Of a stretch of DNA of 64,000 nt, positions 45,201-58,797 are shown one piece after another; position 1 is the first letter of the stretch, and every line of letters starts with the position of its first letter. The stretch spans positions 31,094,501-31,158,500 of the forward strand of contig NC_134373.1 of NCBI RefSeq assembly GCF_035582795.1. Direction: 5' to 3'. The position numbers and the translations under genes were made by a program. This DNA is from Mycteria americana. Lineage: Eukaryota; Chordata; Aves; Ciconiiformes; Ciconiidae. The notes beneath the pieces were generated by a model, which was given only the letters and a program-made list of their open reading frames with translations, ran no database searches and was not told the origin of the DNA.

Positions 45201-47260
45201 TCTGCAAGTTGGACAGCACCTCTGTAACACCACTGCTGTAGCGGGTAGATGTGAGGTTAGTGGAGCACATGCCAGTCCCCGGGCTGGCCATGCAGTGGCA
45301 CTGAAAGCAAAGCTAAATCCCAGACATCAGCTCTGACAAGGTGTATGCTGGCTACGAGGGAGGTGCTGGGCAGGTGCTGGGAGGATGGAGGGGGATGTGG
45401 AAGGAATTAATCAGCTGCAGTTTGCAGAGCACAGGGGGACATGCTCAATCCTGTGCCATTTGGGAGTTTGCTCTGTTAGCCCAATTGCTCACAATATGCT
45501 TCTGCACTCCTGGCTGGCTTTCTGGGGCTGGATTTCACTGAGGCTGTTACCAAAGGAAAGTGAGGGTCTTTGTTATTTGCTCGGTTTGCCCTGCAGAATG
45601 ACAGAGACTTCAGTTTTCCCTTCTGCAAGAGAGGTGTATTTTCAGCCCTCTTTTTGTTCTGCCTTGTCTGTCCCATGAATGAGATGCTGACTTTGCTCAT
45701 GAGTGTATCTGCAAAGTGCATGGAAGCAAAGAGAAGCTGGAGGCAGAAGTGTTGTTAAAAGCACACAGAAAGAAGGGAGTGTCTGCAGCAGCAAAGGTTC
45801 TTGCTGTAGCTAGCGACAAAGGCAAAGATTGCCTATTGATCTGCTAAATTGCAGAGTATGCACAATTCAACAAATGGGTTTGAGCCATTGTACTTGAAAT
45901 GGCTGAAAATATTTTGATGAAATAGTTTTGCTCAGAAAATACTTCTCAAAAGGGAGGTGGTTTTGATTAAACTCTGCTTTGATCAAGGACATAGAGAGAG
46001 ACGATTGCATGCTCTATTACAGTGCATAGCATGGGAGTTGCAGCACTCATCTGGGTGGCAGGACCTGAGAGACTGCTGAATGTGAGCTTGAATGAATGTA
46101 TCCCAACTTCATGTACCAGGTTCATGGGTATTTTGGGGCAGGTTTTTGTCAGCTTGTCCTGTTGAAACTCTTCCACTTCATAGAAAAGAAATATTCATTA
46201 GCCCTGAGAAAGCTGGGTTCAAGTTACTGGTTGAAGCTATGATATTTATGGAGTGCAAAGAAGCTCCAGAAGCAGAGATGGTGGCATGCCCAGTAGTCTG
46301 CTTGCAGGAGACCTGCTCAGAAGTCAACCTGGACTTGAAGTGTCTCACCCTGTCCCAGTTGACAGTCCCTAGCCACTGGGGTACACATGCATTTCTTTTC
46401 AGAAAGGATTTGAGAGGCCTTGGTTTTGTTCTAAAATGGGATTTTTCAAAGTTGCAAAAATCTCTGTGGGTTGGGAACCCATTTCTTACCCAATACTTGC
46501 TTCAGTAGAGCAGCCACAGGAGTGAAACGCAGGATTTACTGTACAGTGTGTTCACATGCATGCAGTAGCTAATGGAATAGGACAACTAAACTCCAACTCA
46601 GCAGTTTTCTCTAGTTTCTAGATAAGTTCTAAATTGGGAGCATTGCCCAGAAGACTTGCTGGAAAGCTTTGAAAATACATGAGCATAAGTTTCCTTTCAA
46701 ACTGTATTAGGTATTATCTGTTAAATAACTAGGCGAGCACAGAGCAAGCTGAACCCCTGACCTGCTCAAATTAAACAGTTCTCTCTGGGTGAATCTGAAT
46801 TAAAATAATCCCACTGCATGGGAAGGCTTCCTTTCTGCTTTGGCTCTGCAGATCAAACACTGTGAAAACAAACAATCTCTCCAACCTTGTGCCCCTTTTC
46901 AGAGCATCGCCTGCCTTGTTCTTGTACAATATCTCCTGCACTCATATTACAGCTATTCCCCTCCCATGTGTAGGGACAGAAAGGATGGAGGACCAGCGCA
47001 GATGTACTGTGGATTGCCAGTTGACTCCATTGGCAGATAACCCAGTGCCCCAGACTGTCTGAGTTCATATGCAATATTGTTCAGGATGTGCTTACTGCAA
47101 CATGGGATTATCATCTGCTCGCCTATCTTTGGTTGCCTCAAAGTACTGTTCTTTCCTCAAGGTGTCTTTAAAGAATGCAGCTATTGCAACTCGACTCCCT
47201 CTGTTTTTCCAGCCTCTGAACAAGAAAATAGATCGATTTTGCCTGGAGTGTTTGGACTTT

Positions 47261-47284
47261 AATTGGTGGAGGAATTGGTGGAGG
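47261..47284. repeat. Two-copy 12-base tandem repeat
   Basis: AATTGGTGGAGG occurs twice in direct succession. It is isolated in otherwise unique sequence. Confidence 0.85.
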
Positions 47285-50200
47285 AATCATAAGGCTTTCA
47301 GTTAGCACTGATCTGCCATACAGATGTATGTCCTTTCTGTGCCACATGATGAACACTCTGCATCTACCACCTCTGCAGCAGTGAGGGGCTGTGGGGTGCA
47401 AACAGACCTGGAAGAAGAGTCTTCTTTGGCCCTTGCGGTCCTTTGGTTTTATGTAAGCAGCAGGTAGAGAGTCCCTGAGACAGGAAGGGATGGAACCAAA
47501 GGGGCTTAGTCTGTCCTAAAATACAAGGCAAACATGCTTAGGATGCAGAATGCAATTTTTCTTTCATATGTACTGCTAGGTACCATGCCCCTTGCCAGAC
47601 GGGAAGGTACAGGCACAAACCTCAGCTCCTGCCAGTCGCAGCCCCTGCTGCCTGTGCCTTACATCAGCATTCCTCTCACCTAGCAGGTATATTGCTTTCC
47701 TCCTCTGCTGTCTGGCTCTGATTGATGCTGTCATTTGTGTATTGAGACAACCAGAGCCTATAAATCCTTCCAAATATCCTATTATTAAAAAGGGATCTCA
47801 CCTTCAACTTTGGGGTGGTGAGAAGGGCTCATTATGCTTCTGTTTGTTAGCTGTGCTTATGCAGGCAGTGTCTCTTGGGGCCAGAGATAACGCTTGGATG
47901 TGTGGTGTAATGCGGTCAGTGAGTAGGTTGCATGCATCAAAAGGTATCTCGAGGGCAGGCAGAGATTTCAAAGGCAGCAGCCTGCAGAAATTGAGATTTT
48001 TGCAGCTGCACTGTGAGGGCTGGCGACATGGGGATGGGCATTTGTGACTTCCAGGTGACAGCTCTTACCAGAGCGGTTCAGAGTGGTGGCACCAGCCCAA
48101 GGACCCTTTGTTGCTTCTTTACCTATGGCAGGGGGTGAAGATGGATATAAAACCAGATGCCCTGCTTAGCAAGTGCTAAGCCTGACTCATGGAGCCTGTT
48201 GCAGTGCTGTTTTGGGGCAACAGAACAGTCAGCATGAGCAAGGCAGGCACTGTCTTGAACTGATGAGAGGCTTCTCAACCTGCTCCCCCCTGTCCCGGGG
48301 CCCCCGCTTCCGTAGGGGAGGGCAGGCATGGACTGTCCATGCACCAAGCCTCACCTACAGGCCAGACTACAAAGACATCTATGAGAAGAGTCATCCATGT
48401 ACAGATTTGGCAGTATTGAATATCTACTCCACGTTACCTCTGAAAAAAATAATGCTGAGGTAAATGTCTATCTCTGTGCCCAAATGGATTGAGTTTTCCT
48501 GTGTTCTGGAGATTTCGTCCCCTTTTTTATTATTTTGCCTCAGGCTGAAGGGTCTGTTTTAGGGCCAGCGTAATAACTATCATAACTTTGTCAGGCTGAC
48601 ACATCAGTATGGTGCCAATCACAGTTATAGAGACCCTGGGACCACTTCATCACAGCAGCTTCACTCCAAGGCTCCTTTTAATCTTTCCTAATAAAATTTA
48701 AATGACAGTAGCTGTTCCAGTCATGAACCAAGAAAAGCCTCTCATATTATTTCCTCCCTTTTTTTTTTCCAGTGTTGGGTTCTCCATTTTATAGTGACTA
48801 ATTTATATGAGAGCTGAGATCTTCCAGAGCCGGCTATGTGTGCCTGAAACAAGTGGCACTTCTGTTTAGTGACTTTCTTCTCAGCAGATAGGGTGTTTCC
48901 AGAGTGATGTAGAAAATTGTATAGTAGGGCCATTGCCATCCTCATCAGAATCCAGACTGAATTTCCTGATGCTTATGGGTGGTTTTGACCAGGAGCTGTT
49001 AGTGAGCTTGGATAGAGATTTGCTGTGGGTTCTTCTAACCAGCTGTTACAGATCTGACCCATTGATGGTGCTGAGGTGCCTGTCTGCCTTTCAGTCCCAC
49101 ATTAAACGAGGAGAGCCAATGGCTTCTCACATGCTTCCATTTTTCTCCTCTCTCCATCAGAAGACAGTAGAAGGAGAACTTTAAAAAAACTGCACAACAT
49201 TTTCACTTTAAGCATGAGTGGCATTAAATGGCTTGCCTCACTGGGAAATGGGCCTCGCACTTGGAAGAAGCGTTAGGGCGGTTTGTAGCGGATTTTAGAT
49301 CCTGAAGGCTGCACAGTCCACAGACTTGGACCAGCCCCTGAGAAAAAAAGTCTTTGGCAGTAAGAGTCAAGCCACAAAAGCCAGTCTCAGCCTTCCTGAA
49401 GTGTGAGGGGTCAGGGAGCTGTTTGGAAATCCTGTGGCTTGAACCTCAGTCTGAGCTATTTCTAGCACTGAACACACTGGGAGTGGAGCAATAATTTGGA
49501 TATGCCCACGTCTTTTGCTTATTTTTCATTTAACCTGCTGCTGTCTTGTATTGCTTTTCAGATCTACTGAGAGCAACTGCTCGTGGCTGGATTAGTGGGA
49601 ATGGATGTTTATGACTGATCCCTTGGTGGTTGCAAAACCCATCATGCTCCATCAAAACATCACACAGCTTGGTTCAAACGGGTATTTTTTTCTGTGCTGT
49701 TCCTCAGTCTGCTTCTAGCAGAAAGCTGGCAAATGACCAGAATCACTGAGGCTTTCAGAGTGCTGGTGGGAAAGAGGAAGGATGCTGGCATGGGGAGGGT
49801 GGCAGTCTGGTGGAGCGGATGCTGCCCCAGAACACCCCGCGGGTGATAAGCTTGTGCATTGGGGTTGTGTTCTATGGGTGGGTAAATGCAGGATTGCTGA
49901 CCCAGACTCCGGGCATTGCTAGGTTCCCTTCATGTCATTCAAAGGTCATGAAGCTGGAGCGACGGCAGGAGAATGCACTGGTAACGTGTGAAATCGAAGT
50001 GCTGTGGCAAGGGGGTGGGAGATGGGGACTGATGTCCTTTCTCATCTCAGTTAACCTCTTCATCCAGTGAATTTGCACTGGTCTAGTATGGGGAGGAGCT
50101 GCTCCAGCACAGAACTCCCCTTTGACCTCAGAACTTTTTCTTTCTTTCTTTTAGCAATTGGCCAAATCACACATGTAAGGGAAAGGGCAGTGAATTATAA

Positions 50201-53200
50201 TCAAGGCATCTTCCATCTCCTTTCAGAATGCACGTTAGGGAAGGTGATATCTGGGTCCTTATTAATACCGCAGTGGTGAAATGTCACCGACTCTGTGGCA
50301 CAAGCAGGCCTTGATTTACATTAGTATAATAGAGATCAGACTGAGATCCTGAGATCCTTCAGTGTCAAAGGCCTGCAGGGTTATATTACATTTTCTTCCC
50401 TGCTGATGAAAATGAAGTCCTGGGGGAAATGAGTGGTTTGGTCTCATCTGAATTCTTTCTGGAGTAGTGTTGCCTTCAGAAACTCTAACTGGCAGTCAGT
50501 GCCTCTCTTCTTGGCAGTCTCAGCTGGAAAAACAAGGAATGAGTGGTCTGGGAACAACATTTTTAGCATCTCTCAGCCATCCATGTTATCTCATTTAGCT
50601 ACAAGAGGGGTTGTTACCAGGAACATCTGTTTGTTGTGTCTAGGTGGAGAATGAGGTAACATTTAGAAGACACGCTATGCATCTGAATCTCTGCGATTTT
50701 CTAGAGCCAATCCCAAACAGACCATCTTTGAAGGAAGTGACATCTTTGGTTACATTTCCTGTCTTTACTCAATATCCAGTGTCCTTCCATCAGCCTACGT
50801 CTTTCTGCATGACTGTTTGGCCCATAACCACTGGCATCATTGCCCTCTTGTGCTGATACTTTTCCAGCATGCCTTGCTGGAGATCTGACCCTTTAGCAAG
50901 ACTGCATGTTCTTGGGAGACTTGACCTTGGAAGACTTCTGGCCAAAATGTACCTATCTCAAGAGCTTGGATGTTACAGGGCATCATCAGCTCTTTCTATC
51001 CTAAGTTACTTGCAGTTGGCTCATTCAAACGCTGCCTAGATTGGCATTTACTTTGCTGACTGTTTTCAGTACTTAGTACTTCTCAAGTTTTAGAAGGTGT
51101 GGGGGAAAGTGAACTAAGCTCAGATCTGTAAGGGATCCTGATCCTTTGGCCTGTGAAAGTTGTTTTTGTTTTGGTAGTAAGATGAGAGTTCTGACTGCTG
51201 CTGCTGCAGGAGATGAGTGGGAAGACCCTGTACGTGGGTGCCTGGTGGCTGGACAGGCCTGGGCTGCTTGTTTCCCTGTGTATCAGTGGTTCTCACCTAT
51301 TTCTTATTACAGTGATCTTCTTGGGTCCCATTTATCTCCACTTCCCTTCCATAAGACTTTGTTATAAATTACAGCAGAAACTAAGAAGTTACAGGAAAGT
51401 TGGGGCTGTTTCTGCTTTTCCTCTTTCCAGGTATATGTCCTCCCACGGTATATGTACTTACCCCATTCTAAATTGCAAATACCCCCTAAGGGTTGTCTCC
51501 CCAAGGGCAACCTTGTTACCACTGAGGCAGAAACAAAGCCACACATGTCATTGATTTCTGGCAGCAGACAGTCTGAGTAGTTCAGGGGCTGTTTTCAGGG
51601 TGGCTGAGGACCTTGCTTCTCATTTTCAAGGGACCAGATCCTTTTCAGCTCAATCTAACCCATGTAAATATTTTACAAGATGCCTAGAGCTTGCTACAGA
51701 CTAATGCCTTCCAGAGACACTTTCTCCAGTCTATTGCTTTTTGGTGGATCTCTGAAGAACATCATAAACTGTCAGTTTTGAAGCCTAACAGACACCTAGG
51801 GCGTAACTGAGGCTTGAAGAGTTACAGTAACTCCAGCGACATCTTTTTAAACCCCTTTCTTTTCTCTTACAACATTTTAAATCCTGTGCCCCTGTGCCAT
51901 TTTTTAGCATGTACCAATTTGAGCAGTTTCTAGCAGAGAGCACCCAAAGTTCTGTTTATGGGGGACTTGTGTATGAATTATTACCTGCGAAGCTTGCAGT
52001 CAAGTAGTGGGTTATAGTACTAATTAAGGCAAATGTCATAGCAAGAGCACGCTGACGTTGTTGGAATTAATGGCCCAGAGCATTACTACTTAGCACACCT
52101 TTTGAAGTTAATGGAATCATATTAATTGGGATCTTGGAGGGACTGAGGGACACAGAGTACATCACTCCTGAGCAGCACCTCTGTTATTACATTAGGGCTG
52201 GAATAGCATCCAAGTTCCTCCTGCCTTTTGTGCCCCTTTTGCACAGCCATTTCACAAATGGATGGTTCTGACAAGGCCCAGGGGAAGGTTGTTTAGTCCT
52301 AGGGTAAAGGGTGAAAAAGTCTGATCCAGCTGTGGTTGCAGAGAATCACTCTGCCTCCAGAAACCAGTGCTGAGAACTGCCAAACTGCCTCTGGCACAAT
52401 CCTGAAGGAACAAGGAGGTGTGTTTAAAAATATTGTGTACCCTTGTCCCTGGGTCTGATTCTGCAAATTTATCTCCCCTCCACGGAGCTTGTTCGGATGA
52501 GCACAACCCAGGGTATTGGTGCAAGGCACAGTGTCAGAGCATTAAAAAAAAAGTGTCTGTCAGCGATACTGAGTCCTTTTGGATATTAGCCAGCTGCGGT
52601 AGCAGTGAGACTGGTGCAGTGCGTGGTTAGACCTAATGCCAAGAAAATTTTAGTTTTGACATAGCAAAAAGCAACTCATGGAGGGCATCTGCTTTCTTTG
52701 AAAAAAAAACTGAGAGCGCTAATACTTTTATGTAGAAAACCAAAACTCAAAACTTTTAATACAGTGCTTTGTGCAGTTGAGGAAAAAGAAAAAAAAAAAC
52801 CCCAACAGTTTTCTACTGAGACTTTTGATTCCAAAGCAGAATGTTCTCATTTTCATCCAAGTTTTCCACACGGGGGAAATAATTTTCAAGCATCTCTCAT
52901 ATAAAGTAATTAACCATAGATGAGGAATGGATGATTTCAGAAGAATAGGAACACATACTATCTCTAGATAATGATATTAAATCCATTGTGCACTGGGAAT
53001 GAAAGTTTTTATGATCCTGTAGATTTGCTGTGCCATTTTATCCTCGTTGAGTTCAGATTTTAAAAAAATACTTAGCTATGATATAGCATTTTCTCTGTAT
53101 TAAGAGGAGTGCAATTATTAATTGTCCTTTGCAACATTACTGGGGTGTAGGTTCATGATTACCATTGACTAAATTTGTAGACTTTCACATTATCTCCTGG

Positions 53201-56200
53201 GTTAGCATAGGGGAAACGTTCATATTTGCTTGAAACAATGATGATTTGATGTCAACTTAATCTCCCACTGCATGGAAGTTGAAATAACAACATGGTTGAG
53301 CCGGTGCTGCCCTCATGGGAAGTTCCCTCTCCGCTCCATGCTGGCCTCTCCTCCTGCCTCGGATACCTTGGAGGCCTGACTGCAGTATCCAGAGCTCATC
53401 ACGTATGGCACTGCTCAGCTGGGCAGGAGCTGGAGCAAGTGAGCCCTAATCTTGCTACAGACATACTGCATGATGTTGGACACATCTCAGCCTTACTGCT
53501 GGGTCTGCTGTGCAGCCACCTGTAACTGGCTGCAAGGGACAGGCAGGGTTTGCCAGCAGAAAGTCCTTCTGTTCAGGGCAGTTTCTCTCAGGGCTTGTCA
53601 CCCTGACCTTAGCCTGCAGAACCGCTTTGCTCCCAAGCAAGCACGAAGCGCTCCTGGCTGTTCAAATCTATCGCAGTTCTGTTTGAATTGAAAGATTCCT
53701 CTGTTCCTCGGCGAAGTGTGTTGTAAAACAATCAGTGACATTTGTTAAATGGAGAACACGTAGGGCAAGGACTCCATCAGCTCCGAGGAGACAGTGAGTA
53801 ATGGTCTCTTAATGTCTGAGAGCTTTAAAGCTACTATAATATTCTTCAAAGTCAAGATAGTGTGGTGGGACTCTGCATTGCTATCCCGTGTTCAGGGGCA
53901 GGCCGTCGCTGAGCACGTAGCCAGCCGCCATACTTCAGCAGCACCTATGCGGAGGGGAAGGAATTAGTTGCTGTGCAACATGCATCACACACAGGACAGA
54001 TTTATTATTTACTTGTGAGCATTCCTGTAGCACCCATCACTCAGCTGGTTACCCGCGCCTGCTAGACGCTGCTTTGCACTTCTAGAGGTGTCTGCTCTGC
54101 CCTCTTCCCGACACAAATCAATATGCTAAGCCTCAGCACATTTGGGAAGGAGGTAGAAGTTGCACAGCTGTCACCACAAAGCGGGGAGCGGAGGGGAAGT
54201 GCACATCTGTGATCGGATGGAAAGTTGCAGTACAGCTGGATGCGGGTCTCCTTGTTTTGGATCCCTCTGACCTGTGGTGCCAGTGATCTCTGTCCAAGGG
54301 CTTCATCTTACCCCTCAGGCAAGGTCCTGTCTCTGGAGGGCTCAGAAGAAAAGGCTGGACAAGAAATTCATTCTAAGTCCTGTATGGGGTTTGGTTTAAA
54401 CTGAGTGTCTCTTCCCCTCATGTGCAGAGGTCTTGAGCGAAGGGGAGCAGCTTAGAGGAGGAGGCTGTCCTGAGCACATGCAGGACCTGCGAAGGCTTTC
54501 TGCCAGCCAGTATGACCGCTTCTGCCATGCAGCAGCACAGGGCTGAGCGGATTGACCTCGTCTGTCACTGATACATGAAGATGCATATTAACACTATTTG
54601 AAACTTGGCTGAGTAACAACTATGTGGTAATGAACTGTGCATTTTTAGCTTCAGAGTCTCTGGGACAGATGGATGGAAGCAGAGGGATGATTTATATCCT
54701 CAAACCTTTTATTTACAAGCAGTCATGTTCCTCATCTTCCTGTAGACAAATTGAAAGAGTTGTAAATTTTCCATATACAGTCCCTGAGCTAATGCTTATG
54801 GGAGATGTAATTTAAAACATTCATTTGTCCCGGAGAACTGAGCCTGAACAGCACTGCGATGGAAATAGGTACAAAACCTGAAAATAGGTGGATGCACTCC
54901 ACACAGTCCTTACTATAAAGAGTTTACTGTCCATATAGGCACAAAAGAAGAAGCAGGAGGTAAATTAGGTCTCCTGAGTGGCAATTCACCTTATTAATCA
55001 TTGCCACTAGTGACTAGTTAAGGACTGATTAAGGGCTAACAGTGGGTCATGAGAAGTGAACCAGCTACCAAATAGGCATGACAGCACTGGGCATTTACTC
55101 CCTAACTGATCATATAGACCCGAAAGTGCACCCCCTGCTTTGAGTAAGCATGGGACTACTGACATTTTAGAATTGATCTGGAAAACGATTCTGCCTTGTT
55201 TCTAAGGAAAAATCTTGTGTGCGTGTCTCTGGGAATAGAGCCATTACGTGAGATAAGGTACAAAGTGGGGGGGATCAGGCCTTAGAATATTTGCAATTCT
55301 TCCTTTCTGGACACTTTTATGAGGGCAGTGTTGTTCAGTAGGACTCACACCATGCAGAAGCAGAGGTGGCGAGGGACTGTCCTTTTCCTTTGCAAATAGT
55401 CCAGTGTTTTAGTATCATCATTCCCCGGTGCCTGTTGCTTACCACCCAGCATCCTGAGTTTAACAAATAAGTGAAATATAGCTATTTTCTGTACTTTGTC
55501 TGTTTTCCCAACAAATCTGCTTTCAGCCTGGAATATGGATTTTTGAGGGCTAATGTGGAAGTCAATAGATCTAGTTAAATGGATCAGATTCCCTTTTAAT
55601 TCTAGTAATTGCACTGTCTTGACTGGAGTTGTTACTGATCTACAAGAAGGAATTGCAAGTTGTGCCATGGACTTCTTACGTGAAGGAAGAAGCAAAGCCT
55701 CTGTAATACTTTGTGCCTCAGTTTCTCCTCTCCCACGTTCACAGCCTTGTTTCTTGCTGTGAGTGGAAAGCACCAAGTACAGTGAATCCCCAGTGTCTTC
55801 TCTGGCTCAGGGGCAGAGCTAATGGCAGATCCTCAGAGTCCTGACCAGAGGCTGTGGCATGAGCCTTCTTGCTGTCCTACTGTAAGGCTGCCACACATAT
55901 CAAAAGCACATCATTTTTTTCCTACTTGGATATTATAATGAAATAGGGGGGAGAAGACTTTATGTATTTGTCCAGCGCTACCTCAAGGTAATGTTACAAG
56001 CAGATTGCCAAATTCCTCTGTGCTCTGGATCTGCCTTTCTTCCTGTGTGTGCGTGGATCAACCATACATAGGAGCTCTGCAGTGCCTGATGAAATGGGGC
56101 TTCATGGGCTAACTGCACCAGCCTCATAGTCCTGGGGCTGTCAGGGCATCTGCTTGCCTGCCTGTTCCCCTGATCCTGCTTGCGTATCTCAGTGCTGTGC

Positions 56201-58776
56201 TAATACAGTAGCAGTATTCCAAGACTAATCAAAATACGTCTTCCATTGTGCTCCTTTGCTAGCACTGCTGGATGTTTTAAAATAGCTTCCTTAGACCTGA
56301 TGCTCTCTGGCTGTTATCTTCATTTCCCACACAGCTGTTAGGTGTGTTTTCTCTTTTAACCAGGTGTTTCATGTGTCTGGTGATGGTGAATGCCCTATAT
56401 TTTCCAGAATCACTTTTGTTGCTGTCTGCACATTATCTATCCCTCTCCCTCCCGGAGATATAGTCCCTGTCACGGCATTGGGTCCTCCCTTCCCTGCAAA
56501 GAGGCAGAAGGAAAAAAAATCGCTTCATAAATTCCCCCATTTCATCACCTGCTGACTCCAGTTCACCCCTATCATTTTTACTGGAGTAATTGTCTTGTTT
56601 ACTTTCTGTCTGGTACAGACTTGTCCACAGTGCATTATGCTTCCTGGGAACCTCTCTGTAAGTCTGATACTCAATATCTCTTTCTGGTTCCTTAATAATC
56701 CTCCTAACTCACTTCGCCTTGTTTTTATAGGTCTTCTAGTCCCCTTGCTAGGTAGTTCATATCTTTAATACAATTCTCTTTATTGCTTGTACTCCTCTTT
56801 ACCTTCTGGCCTAAATACATTGGCCTCTAATGCCTTGGGTTTTGCTCCTAGTCTAGACTCCTGTAATTAGCACTGAGCTCACAGCAGGTGAAACAGTAAT
56901 TTTACAGAGTCGCTCATGGACCTGTGTGTGAGAGAGTATCCAAGGGCAGAGCCCGGGTTTCTCTGCTCCCCAAACTGTCTCTGCCCCTCATGCACCAAAG
57001 GCCCCTCTTAGACGGTGCTGTTCCTTTCCTTTTCTGTGGCCTGTTGTTATTTCAGGTACTAACTTGGTCTCTTATTAGGCCTGTTTGGCATTTACCACAG
57101 TGGAGCTGCGCATGCGGGTTGTCTCCCACCTGCAGATAAGGAAGAAGTCCCCCTGGTAGTACTAGTAGGGCTGTTATGTCTCATTTTGGGGCTTACATCT
57201 GCAGAGTCCAATGTCAGCTCAGTGGAAGCAGAGGGGTGGATTTGGCTGCGAGCTCTAAGGCATGTGGAAATTAACACCAGTCTCTCTACATGGGCACTTT
57301 TCAAACCTCAAATGTGTAAGTTAGTTAGAAAAAAATCTGAAGTTATCCTAGTATTGCACTAAAGGTGGAAGAACTCAGGAAATTTGTGACTGATGGAAAT
57401 GGATAGTGGAGGATACTAGGGTGTTCTGTAGATCAGGCTCTCTCAAAGCAAGCGTGAATCCTCATGATAGTCTGTTCTGCTTTGTGGATTTCTTTTCTAT
57501 TTTATGTCATTGACTATATGTGCAAGATTGGTGTTAGATAGCTGTAACTAGTCCCCAGTTGGATAAGCATGTGAAGCAAGGTAATGTATGTGCGCAATTT
57601 CTTTTGTTCCAGGATCAGGAACAAATCCAAGCAAGGTTTCATCCCATATCCCAGGCTTCAGCCTGTGCCCATGCCAGAACTGATTCAGTCACTCCCTGTG
57701 AACCACAGCCCTGCTTCACTGGCACACAGGCTGGGGACCTGCTCCGTGCAGTGTGGCCTGGGGACACTAACAAGGAGTAAAAGGCAAAGAGCCCTCATCC
57801 AGGTCAATATCACTCCCACTGCTGTCTGCAGGCTCTTCACAGCAAGCTGTGCTAAAAAGAGAATAAAGACCACAGATGAACTTCCTGCTAATCCCAGATA
57901 GCAAACTTTGCCTCTGATCAATACATTGTCTTATCTCTACATGCAATGCAGAAATTCTTCAGATAGACACAGGACTGCTAACAGGAAGGGAATATCTCTA
58001 CAGGCAACACGTTAACAGAGTGGAAGTGAAAATCCTTTCTCCTTCACATTGCCGAGATAAAATGAAGTGTTCTCCATGTCCCTGACCTGTCACCCGACTT
58101 CCTGTCTTGCCTTTTTGTCTGTGGCAATAATGACGGTAAGTGATCCAGCAGGATGACTTTCCGTTGAAGACCCAAGAAAGGCCAGATAGCTGAAATATTG
58201 TGAGGTTATTCAGAGAAGCAAAGATCTTGAGGAACAATTATGTCTTTTTTTTAATGGCAAAAAAGCTGTGCAGGTATGACTCCATCTTCCTAGTGCACAG
58301 AAGCTACAGATGTGCTTTTAAGGCCCTACAAGTGTTGGCACGTGCATAGCACATCTTGTGCCTAGTATTGCTGTGCTTTCTTGCTGGAATTTTGAAACAC
58401 CAAAGCTTGTGTTAAAGTGGATGGGATCGAGACCAAGTAAGACATAAAGGTATTGTAGTGGAGTAGTTATGGTTCTGGCATAACAACAAGAGGCAGTGAG
58501 GACTTTTGCTTCGGAGAGGAGAACAGTGCTGAGAACTCCTGGATTCTTTTGTTTTCAGAACTGAAGTGTGCCAAGCAAACCTGCTTGCCTTTTTTCCTGG
58601 ATATCATTACAACAATTAATAGATGTAGGTAAGAACACAATGTGTGGAATAGAGTAAAGTATTAGAGACACGGTTTCATGAGTGTTATAAGCAAAATTAA
58701 TTTCAGTTGGCTGGGAGATTCAGGGACACATTTTGGATGGCTAGAATATGAAAGGCATACTCCTGTCTCAGAGGAG

Positions 58777-58797
58777 GTGTGTGTGTGTGTGTGTGTG
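58777..58797. repeat. GT dinucleotide microsatellite, about 10.5 units
   Basis: A perfect alternating GT run. It is a possible length-variable marker; nothing points to function. Confidence 0.95.

Noticed and set aside
46092..46508. 138-codon plus-strand frame
   Set aside because: No known domain and no plausible splice-site or promoter setting. The length is expected by chance in a window of this size.
53928..53948. Second weak U6-like 5' match (ACTTCAGCAGCACCTATGC)
   Set aside because: Short, imperfect, and without any downstream U6 sequence.
55345..55776. 143-codon minus-strand frame
   Set aside because: The sequence looks like random translation, with no domain, no partner exons and an overlapping frame on the other strand.
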